A stretch of DNA of 5,131 nucleotides, from contig JAJYGJ010000205.1 in assembly GCA_021790695.1 (NCBI GenBank), forward strand, positions 1 through 5,131. The letters run 5' to 3'. Every line of letters begins with the position of its first letter. Within the stretch, counting starts at the first letter, position 1. A program made the position numbers and the translations under genes. Shown here piece by piece: positions 1 to 4,407 of the stretch. This DNA is from Nitrospirota bacterium. GTDB taxonomy: Bacteria > Nitrospirota > Thermodesulfovibrionia > Thermodesulfovibrionales > JdFR-88. The notes under the pieces are model-generated. The model saw only the letters and a list, made by a program, of their open reading frames with translations, searched no databases and was not told the DNA's origin.

Positions 1-83
1 TTTAGTTACATTATTGCCTGTATCATGTCCAGATCATGTATGATTTTTTTTAAAACCATTCCTCCTGTTATCTTTAGTTGGAC

Positions 84-857
84 TCAAAACCCCGGCGGGT
101 CGTTTGTGTATAAAACGGTGCCGTCCGGCAGATTGATCCTGTATATCACCGCGGGCCGTCTTGTTTTAACGCGCCGCCACCTGTTCCGCACGAATTTCAG
201 GTATTTCCCCGCCGGCTCGCGGCCGTCCAGGCCGCCGGCGGACCCTCCCCGATATGAGATGAGGACCCTCCTTATATAATTCCTGGTCTCGCTGTAGGGG
301 GGGATTGCTCCGTATTGCTCGATGAACTGGGGCCCCGCGTTATACGCCGCGAGGGCAAGGGGCAAATTGCCGTCGAAGCGCTCGAGCAGATGGCTTAAGT
401 ATCTGACACCCCCGTCGATGTTCTCCGACGGGTCAAAAGGGTTGCAAACGCCCAGTGAGGCGGCCGTCGCCGGCATGAGCTGCATAAGCCCCATTGCGCC
501 CTTGGGTGAGACCGCAGTGCAATCAAACCCCGATTCGGCCCGGATTACGGCCCTCACAAGCGACGGGTCCATCCGGTATTTTTCAGATTTACTCTCTATG
601 AGTTTTTCCATCCGCGCGCTGGAAAGGCCCCCGGTGTTTAAAGAGGCTCCCCGGGTAGGGATTGCCGGCCGCCGTTTCATTGCCGGCCCGCCGTGGTCAT
701 CAACCGGACGATAATCGGACTTCACCCGGACCGCCCCTGTCACGGGGGTGTCCGAGAAGTGGAGGACGCCGTCCGGGCCAACGTACCTGTAAATCACGGC
801 CCCGGCCCGATGGGCCGGAAAAAGGAGCAGGGCCGCCGCCAAAACGAGCGCAAACAT
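84..857 (-). CDS. Exported lytic transglycosylase (SLT family) with DUF4124-like segments
   Basis: A 257-residue periplasmic or envelope enzyme predicted to cleave the MurNAc-GlcNAc bond of peptidoglycan, forming 1,6-anhydro ends. Residues 1-20 look like a signal peptide: a hydrophobic core followed by AHRAGA, though the n-region has no positive charge. Residues 21-38 (VIYRYVGPDGVLHFSDTP) match the DUF4124 pattern. The SLT domain spans about 82-205, with the catalytic Glu108 in RAESGFD, then GLMQLMP (123-129), AYNAGP (171-176) and ETRNYIRRV (190-198). A second DUF4124-like motif, VIYRINLPDGTVLYTNDPP, ends the protein at 237-255. An in-frame stop lies five codons upstream of the ATG with no other usable start between, so this start is well fixed. 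The gene stands alone, and no terminator is visible after its stop. The family call is sure; its specific cellular role is not known. Confidence 0.93.
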   Translation of the reverse strand: MFALVLAAALLLFPAHRAGAVIYRYVGPDGVLHFSDTPVTGAVRVKSDYRPVDDHGGPAMKRRPAIPTRGASLNTGGLSSARMEKLIESKSEKYRMDPSLVRAVIRAESGFDCTAVSPKGAMGLMQLMPATAASLGVCNPFDPSENIDGGVRYLSHLLERFDGNLPLALAAYNAGPQFIEQYGAIPPYSETRNYIRRVLISYRGGSAGGLDGREPAGKYLKFVRNRWRRVKTRRPAVIYRINLPDGTVLYTNDPPGF

Positions 858-864
858 GCCTACT

Positions 865-893
865 ATTAAACCCTATGGGGCGCTCATAGTCAA
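865..893 (-). promoter_or_regulatory. Sigma-70-like promoter of the lytic transglycosylase gene
   Basis: On the minus strand a -35 TTGACT (888-893) and a -10 TTTAAT (865-870) are separated by exactly 17 nt. Transcription would start about 7 nt past the -10, at or within a base or two of the ATG at 857, giving a leaderless or nearly leaderless mRNA. The -10 lacks the important A at its second position, so strength is uncertain. The unit lies just downstream of the csp terminator, so the transglycosylase needs its own promoter somewhere here. Confidence 0.55.
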
Positions 894-923
894 TTGAACC
901 GGGGATTTCGGGCGGCGGACCTC

Positions 924-965
924 AAAAAAAAGAAAGAGGGCGCACCCCGGACGGGATGCGCCCTC
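924..965 (-). terminator. Rho-independent terminator of the cold-shock gene
   Basis: Read on the minus strand, a perfect 9-bp stem GAGGGCGCA/TGCGCCCTC (957-965 with 936-944) continues after one mismatch into three more C-G pairs around a four-base loop. It is followed by a U-rich run, TTTC then eight T's (924-935). It begins 24 nt after the csp stop codon. It separates csp from the transglycosylase gene that follows on the same strand. Confidence 0.92.
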
Positions 966-989
966 GATCATATTTTATCCGGAAGTTGC

Positions 990-1196
990 TTATAACAATT
1001 TCTGGACGTTTGCAGCCTTGGGGCCACGTTCTCCCTCGACTATCTCGAAGTTTACCTTGTCGCCTTCATTAAGGGTCTTGAAACCATCGACCATTATGGC
1101 GGAATAATGTACAAATATATCGGGCCCCTTTTCCTGTTGGATGAACCCATACCCCTTGGTCTCGTTAAACCACTTCACCTTTCCCTCATACGACAT
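990..1196 (-). CDS. csp: Cold-shock domain protein (CspA family RNA chaperone)
   Basis: A 68-residue single cold-shock domain, the normal length for bacterial Csp proteins. It is a five-strand OB-fold that binds single-stranded RNA and DNA and melts RNA secondary structure, so it usually helps transcription and translation in the cytoplasm. The N-terminal GKVKWFNETKGYGFI holds the conserved lysine and tryptophan and the RNP1 motif (KGYGFI, 14-19). RNP2 is DIFVHYSAI (26-34), and the C-terminal GPKAANVQKL is typical. The ATG at 1196 is chosen because AAGGAGGG lies 9 nt upstream and family members begin at this point. The frame stays open upstream to 1298, but that stretch contains the promoter. 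The gene has its own promoter, leader and terminator, so it is monocistronic. Whether it is cold-induced cannot be read from the sequence. Confidence 0.96.
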   Translation of the reverse strand: MSYEGKVKWFNETKGYGFIQQEKGPDIFVHYSAIMVDGFKTLNEGDKVNFEIVEGERGPKAANVQKLL

Positions 1197-1204
1197 GCTT
1201 CCGA

Positions 1205-1212
1205 CCCTCCTT
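1205..1212 (-). promoter_or_regulatory. Strong ribosome binding site of csp
   Basis: Minus-strand AAGGAGGG with nine bases between GGAGG and the ATG at 1196. It decides the start of the cold-shock protein against the longer open frame. A second purine-rich GGAGGG lies a few bases further upstream (about 1215-1221). Confidence 0.85.
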
Positions 1213-1246
1213 CTTCCCTCCCTGGGAAATAAAGTGCTTCTTTTGG

Positions 1247-1261
1247 ACCTGATAGACAGGT
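1247..1261 (-). promoter_or_regulatory. Hairpin at the 5' end of the csp leader
   Basis: ACCTG-TCTAT-CAGGT on the minus strand, a perfect 5-bp stem with a 5-nt loop. It lies within a few nt of the predicted transcription start (about 1263). Such 5' hairpins can protect mRNA from decay or take part in temperature-dependent leader folding. The function here is inference. Confidence 0.4.
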
Positions 1262-1269
1262 TCATACCC

Positions 1270-1298
1270 TTTATAGCACGCGTTAAGCGCATTGTCAA
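1270..1298 (-). promoter_or_regulatory. Near-consensus sigma-70 promoter of csp
   Basis: Minus-strand -35 TTGACA (1293-1298, perfect consensus), a 17-nt spacer, and -10 TATAAA (1270-1275, one mismatch). The predicted start near 1263 gives a leader of about 67 nt before the ATG at 1196. This is the best promoter in the window and fits an abundant cold-shock protein. Confidence 0.88.
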
Positions 1299-1379
1299 TA
1301 ATTTTTTCGCGCCGCAGTTTCCACTGGGGACTTGCCGGGTTTTGGCCTAAAACCCCCTGATAATATTGAATTTACAATT

Positions 1380-1408
1380 CCCCGCAGCTTGTCGCGGGGC
1401 GGGTTTTT
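1380..1408 (+). repeat. GC-rich palindrome followed by a T-run in the intergenic region
   Basis: CCCCGC (1380-1385) and GCGGGG (1394-1399) form a 6-bp stem with an 8-nt loop. It is followed by CGGG and five T's (1404-1408). A second GCGGG directly before the T's allows an alternative stem shape. It resembles an intrinsic terminator on the plus strand, but no plus-strand gene precedes it. It may instead be a dispersed palindromic intergenic repeat. Confidence 0.45.
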
Positions 1409-1580
1409 CCGAAACGGAAGCCGGCAGGCGGGCTTGAAAACGGCAACCCCGGGGATGGCCCCCGCGTCGCAAGAATTCAAAGGCCCCCTGATTGCGGATA
1501 ATATGGTAATATCCCGGTTTCTGTAAACGGCTGGCAACCCGGAGGCAATCCATCTGAATTGCACCCCGGGATTTCCCTGA
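1409..1580. other. Gene-free divergent spacer with a cluster of inverted repeats
   Basis: No credible protein is seen on either strand between the csp promoter and the rimP promoter; open frames here are short, overlap each other and have no Shine-Dalgarno. The stretch holds several stems. CGGGG/CCCCG lies at 1450-1464. GATTGC (1490-1495) can pair with GCAATC (1545-1550), enclosing hairpins at 1496-1514 and 1514-1530. A long interrupted hairpin spans 1538-1570. None is followed by a U-tract. I could not match it to a known riboswitch or RNA family. It could be a repeat element or an unexpressed spacer. Confidence 0.4.
1538..1570. repeat. Interrupted inverted repeat upstream of the rimP promoter
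   Basis: CCCGG (1538-1542) pairs with CCGGG (1566-1570), and GCAAT (1545-1549) with ATTGC (1558-1562), around an 8-nt loop; G1544-C1564 can add a pair. It ends 11 nt before the -35 of the rimP promoter and so would not be in that transcript. It could be a protein site or part of an intergenic repeat. Confidence 0.4.
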
Positions 1581-1609
1581 TTGAATTATGACCGGTTAAC
1601 TGCTAAAAT
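1581..1609 (+). promoter_or_regulatory. Sigma-70-like promoter of the rimP-nusA operon
   Basis: -35 TTGAAT (1581-1586), a 17-nt spacer and -10 TAAAAT (1604-1609) in an AT-rich patch. The predicted start is near 1616, giving a leader of about 57 nt before the rimP ATG. It is the only good plus-strand promoter I see in the spacer. Confidence 0.6.
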
Positions 1610-1641
1610 ATATTAAGAAAATCTTCGTTTTTTTTGTTTTC

Positions 1642-1670
1642 GAGAGAGTGGGCGACCACTCTTTTGTTTT
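1642..1670 (+). terminator. Terminator-like hairpin (putative attenuator) in the rimP leader
   Basis: AGAGTGG (1645-1651) and CCACTCT (1656-1662) form a perfect 7-bp stem closed by a GCGA tetraloop of the stable GNRA type. The stem can extend to about 10 bp with A-T and G-T pairs back to 1642. It is followed by TTTTGTTTT (1662-1670). The rimP ATG follows two bases later. The shape is that of an intrinsic terminator between the promoter and the first gene, so it could act as a conditional stop for the operon that encodes NusA. The stem is short and the U-tract is broken by one G and partly used in the extended stem, so efficiency may be partial. A translational role is the alternative. Confidence 0.6.
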
Positions 1671-1672
1671 AT

Positions 1673-2128
1673 ATGGGCAGAATAGAGACCAGGATAAGAC
1701 AACTGGCCCTGGAGGCGGCCGGCGGACTGGGTTATACGGTGGAGGCAGTGGAACTGCTCGGAAGCGGGCAAAGACTTGTCTTGAGGATAAAAATAGATAA
1801 GGAAGGCGGGGTCACAATAAGGGACTGTGAGCTTATGAGCAGGGAAATGGGCGCGCTTCTGGATGTGGAAGACCTTATCCCCGGCCGTTATCTCCTCGAG
1901 GTCTCCTCTCCGGGACTGGACAGGCCGCTCAAGGGCCCGGCCGATTTCGCCAGGCAAAAGGGCAAGCTCATCAGGGTTTCCACCAAAACCCCCTTCGAGG
2001 GGCAGACTTTCCTCATCGGCAGACTGGAAGAGGCGGAAGAAGACCTTTTTTTCATACGGGTGGGGGAAAAGGTCCTGGAGATCCCTTACGAGGCCGTGTC
2101 GAAGGCCCGGCTGGAAATAGAGATTTAG
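1673..2128 (+). CDS. rimP: Ribosome maturation factor RimP
   Basis: A 151-residue cytoplasmic protein, normal RimP length, which binds the 30S subunit and aids its late maturation. The N-terminal domain carries GLGYTVEAVEL (18-28) and IKIDKEGGVTIRDCE (39-53). The central YLLEVSSPGLDRPLK (73-87) is the family hallmark. The C-terminal SH3-like domain ends with IPYEAVSKARL (137-147). The ATG at 1673 is preferred because the protein then begins as homologues do. A TTG at 1634 is in frame, but it would put the leader hairpin inside the coding region. No Shine-Dalgarno precedes the ATG, only a U-rich stretch, so initiation may rely on ribosomal protein S1 or be weak. It is the first gene of the run and nusA follows after 25 nt, the classic rimP-nusA order. 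Confidence 0.95.
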   Translation: MGRIETRIRQLALEAAGGLGYTVEAVELLGSGQRLVLRIKIDKEGGVTIRDCELMSREMGALLDVEDLIPGRYLLEVSSPGLDRPLKGPADFARQKGKLIRVSTKTPFEGQTFLIGRLEEAEEDLFFIRVGEKVLEIPYEAVSKARLEIEI

Positions 2129-2153
2129 TGTTTCATTAGGGGGGAGATGGATA

Positions 2154-3269
2154 ATGAAAGAGATAGCGTTTCTCATTGACCAGATTTGCCGCGAAAAGGG
2201 CATCTCCAAGGAAGTCCTTGTGGGAGCGCTCGAATCCGCCCTGCTTTCGGCGGCGCGGAAACGTTACGGCGGCAAGCCCAACATAAACCTGCGGATCGAT
2301 CCGGACACGCTCAAGATAAGCGTCTTCGAGGAAAAGCGCATAGTGCCGGTGCCGGCCAACCCGGATGAGGAGATATCCGTTGAAGAGGCCGCCCAAGAGT
2401 TTCCCGGGAAGGCCGAGGGGGATATGGTGGAGATACCCCTGGCGCCAATGGATTTCGGACGCATAGCGGCCCAGACGGCCAAGCAGGTGATTCTGCAGAG
2501 GATGCGGGAGGCGGAGCGAGACGCTCTTTTCAAGGAATTCAAGGGGAAAGTGGGCCAGATTGTGAGCGGCAGCGTTCTCCGGAGGGAAAAGGGTTTTTAC
2601 TACGTCAACATCGGCAAGACGGAGGCGATCCTGCCCCTCAAGGAGACCCTGGCCGGCGAGACGCTGCGCCGGGGGGATTTCTTAAGGGCCTATATAGAGG
2701 ACATAAGGCTCACCCCCAAGGGGCCCGTGATCATCATCTCCAGGGCCTCCCCGAAATTCGTGGCGGAACTCTTCGCCATGGAGGTGCCCGAGATCGCCGA
2801 GGGGCTCGTCAAAATAAAGGACATAGTGCGCGAGCCGGGCGAGAGGACGAAGATCGCCGTCTATTCCACCGACTCTTCCATAGACCCGGTTGGCGCGTGC
2901 GTTGGGATGAAGGGCACGAGGGTTCAATCCATAGTGCGGGAATTGAAGGGGGAGAGGATTGATATAATCCCCTGGAACGATGACCCGCGCGTCCTGATAG
3001 CCCGCGCCCTGAGCCCGGCGACGATAGACCGCGTCGGCATAAACGAGGAGGAGAAGACCGCAATGGTAGTGGTCACCGACCAGCAGCTCTCGATCGCCAT
3101 CGGCAAGAAGGGGCAGAACGTGAGGCTCGCCATGAAGCTCACCGGCTGGGACATAGACATAATAAGCGACACCGAGTATTCCAAGATAAAGATGGAGGAA
3201 GCGGAGGCCGCCTTTGACGAAGCCCTGAGGGACACCAAAAAGGAGAGGGAAAAGCAGGGAAAAGAATAG
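2154..3269 (+). CDS. nusA: Transcription termination/antitermination factor NusA
   Basis: A 371-residue RNA polymerase-binding factor that modulates pausing, intrinsic termination and antitermination. The N-terminal RNAP-binding domain covers about 1-125, starting MKEIAFLIDQICREKGISKE. The S1 domain is about 130-197. The linker motif KFVAELFAMEVPEI (201-214) is strongly conserved. KH1 carries GMKG (251-254) and KH2 GKKG (317-320, in IAIGKKGQNVRLA). The protein ends in a short charged helix (about 343-371) and lacks the two acidic repeats of the 495-residue E. coli protein, as in many other phyla. The ATG is preceded by GGGGGGAG with 7 nt spacing. It follows rimP as usual, but infB does not come next. 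If the hairpin before rimP is a terminator, NusA could affect its own operon; that is inference. Confidence 0.98.
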   Translation: MKEIAFLIDQICREKGISKEVLVGALESALLSAARKRYGGKPNINLRIDPDTLKISVFEEKRIVPVPANPDEEISVEEAAQEFPGKAEGDMVEIPLAPMDFGRIAAQTAKQVILQRMREAERDALFKEFKGKVGQIVSGSVLRREKGFYYVNIGKTEAILPLKETLAGETLRRGDFLRAYIEDIRLTPKGPVIIISRASPKFVAELFAMEVPEIAEGLVKIKDIVREPGERTKIAVYSTDSSIDPVGACVGMKGTRVQSIVRELKGERIDIIPWNDDPRVLIARALSPATIDRVGINEEEKTAMVVVTDQQLSIAIGKKGQNVRLAMKLTGWDIDIISDTEYSKIKMEEAEAAFDEALRDTKKEREKQGKE

Positions 3270-3279
3270 GGCGGACGAG

Positions 3280-3588
3280 ATGATCGAAAAGCTCAGACGC
3301 AACTTCGAAAACGGCATTGAAAAATTCAAATGGTTTTCGGGCCTTTTGAACGAACGCCTGAAGGTCGAGATCGCGTATTTCAGGTTTGCGGGCCGGGCCG
3401 AGAAGCTCAGGCAGGAAAAAGACGAATTCGCCAGGGAGATAGGCGAGAGGGTCTTCGAGGAAAGGCACCAGTTGTCCATCCTGGCCAGGGATGAAAACCT
3501 GAAGGGGCTTTTGAAGGAGATGGAACTGGTGAGCGAGGAATTAAACGGGCTGGTCGAGCTGGCCTCAAAGGTCGGGAAAGAAAAGTGA
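3280..3588 (+). CDS. Small charged helical protein of unknown function
   Basis: I do not recognise this 102-residue protein. It starts MIEKLRRNFENGIEKFKWF and is almost wholly predicted helix, rich in Glu, Lys, Arg and Leu. It has no signal peptide, membrane segment, cysteine or proline. Heptad-like hydrophobic spacing suggests a coiled coil or helical bundle, notably about 38-60 (GRAEKLRQEKDEFAREI) and 70-100. It begins 10 nt after the nusA stop and is followed 30 nt later by the prepilin peptidase gene, so it is very likely cotranscribed. Its codon use resembles that of its neighbours. The ATG has only a weak upstream purine motif (AGGG), so coupling to nusA translation is plausible. A link to NusA, ribosomes or pili cannot be decided from sequence. 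Confidence 0.8.
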   Translation: MIEKLRRNFENGIEKFKWFSGLLNERLKVEIAYFRFAGRAEKLRQEKDEFAREIGERVFEERHQLSILARDENLKGLLKEMELVSEELNGLVELASKVGKEK

Positions 3589-3631
3589 TCCGGAAGGGAA
3601 AATGAGCGGCAGGGAAAAATGATCCCGGGGG
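3581..3631 (+). repeat. Three degenerate tandem units spanning a gene junction
   Basis: Three imperfect copies of about 16-18 nt run from the end of the small helical gene into the start of the prepilin peptidase gene. The units begin AAAAGTGATCCGGAAGGG (3581), AAAATGAGCGGCAGGG (3599) and AAAAATGATCCCGGGGG (3615). Each combines an A-run, a TGA and a purine or G-rich block. The second creates a spare Shine-Dalgarno plus ATG ahead of the real one. They may be a past local duplication, or chance in a purine-rich junction. Confidence 0.35.
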
Positions 3632-4407
3632 GCGGCTGGCTTTACTTTTTTTCGGCTGTGGCGGGCCTCGTCGCCGGCTCTTTCGCCAATGTCTGCATTT
3701 ACCGGATGCCGAGGGGCCAGTCCGTCGTGAGGCCGGCCTCGCGCTGCCCCTCCTGCCAAAACCCCATCAAACCCTGGCACAATATACCGCTTCTGAGCTA
3801 TCTGATGCTCAGGGGCAGGTGCAAGGCCTGCGGCGAGCCCATTCCTGCAAGGTACCCGGCAGTAGAGGCCCTGACAGGTTTTTTGTTTGCTGCCGCCGCC
3901 TGCAGGTACGGGATCACCCCCGCCACCCTGTTTTATTTCGTCTTCATAACGGCCCTGGTCGTCATTGCCTTCATAGATTTTGATTTTCAGATCATCCCCG
4001 ATGAGATAACCCTCCCCGGCATCCCGGTCGGGATACTGGCGGCATGGCTCTTCCTGCCCGACCCGTTTTACAGGACCTTCGATATGGGGATAGCCGTCTC
4101 CGCCATCGGGGCGGCGACCGGGTTTGCCCTTTATTACTCGATAGCATTCCTGTCGCGCGGGGGCATGGGGGGCGGAGACGTAAAGATGATGACAATGGCG
4201 GGGGCCGTGCTCGGATGGAAAGGGGTCTTGCTGACTACCTTCCTGGCCAGCCTCATGGGTTCCGGCGTGGGGATCTATCTCGTGGCTTTCAAGGGTAAAG
4301 GGAGGAAATCAAAGATCCCCTTCGGCCCGTTTCTTGCCGCCGGCGCGCTTTTCAGTCTTTTTTTCGGCCAGGAGATCGTATTCTGGTACCTGAGATATGG
4401 ACGCTGA
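3619..4407 (+). CDS. pilD: Type IV prepilin peptidase / N-methyltransferase (peptidase A24A)
   Basis: A 262-residue inner-membrane aspartic protease that cleaves the leader of type IV prepilins or type II secretion pseudopilins and methylates the new N-terminus. The first membrane helix (about 7-26) ends in GSFANVCIYRMPRG. The cytoplasmic domain has the four-cysteine zinc-type pair CPSC (43-46) and CKAC (68-71). Several membrane helices follow. Catalytic aspartates lie in FIDFDFQIIPDE (118-129) and in GMGGGDVKM (182-190, Asp187), and PFGPFLAAG (234-242) is typical of the family. Length is normal and no key residue is missing. AGGG lies 5 nt before the ATG. The gene lies between the small helical gene and a sensor kinase it overlaps. 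Whether it serves pili, type II secretion or both (GspO versus PilD) cannot be told here. Confidence 0.95.
   Translation: MIPGGGWLYFFSAVAGLVAGSFANVCIYRMPRGQSVVRPASRCPSCQNPIKPWHNIPLLSYLMLRGRCKACGEPIPARYPAVEALTGFLFAAAACRYGITPATLFYFVFITALVVIAFIDFDFQIIPDEITLPGIPVGILAAWLFLPDPFYRTFDMGIAVSAIGAATGFALYYSIAFLSRGGMGGGDVKMMTMAGAVLGWKGVLLTTFLASLMGSGVGIYLVAFKGKGRKSKIPFGPFLAAGALFSLFFGQEIVFWYLRYGR

Noticed and set aside
22..46. Repeated ATCATGT (22-28 and 33-39) and the near-palindrome ATCATGTATGAT as an operator
   Set aside because: Short AT-rich repeats with no promoter or adjacent gene start in view; chance cannot be excluded.
322..889. Plus-strand frames opposite the lytic transglycosylase
   Set aside because: Low-complexity antisense frames of a GC-rich gene, with no ribosome site or domain.
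1197..1298. 34-codon N-terminal extension of the cold-shock protein frame
   Set aside because: Its first codon TTG and the following bases are the TTGACA -35 element, and the -10 lies inside it. AAGGAGGG precedes the internal ATG at 1196, where family members start.
1295..1564. 89- and 68-codon minus-strand frames and a 64-codon plus-strand frame in the spacer
   Set aside because: They overlap each other in several frames, lack Shine-Dalgarno sites, have no recognisable domain and cover palindromes and promoters.
1409..1580. tRNA, SAM or cobalamin riboswitch, or c-di-GMP riboswitch
   Set aside because: Short GGCAACC-type strings drew attention, but the conserved cores and stem order of these RNAs are missing, and no T-loop or acceptor stem is present.
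1634..1672. TTG start that would lengthen RimP by 13 residues
   Set aside because: No ribosome site, the extra residues do not resemble RimP N-termini, and the segment is a hairpin plus U-rich leader.
2682..3479. 265-codon minus-strand frame opposite nusA
   Set aside because: It is the antisense shadow of nusA and the next gene; nusA has intact S1 and KH motifs in its own frame.
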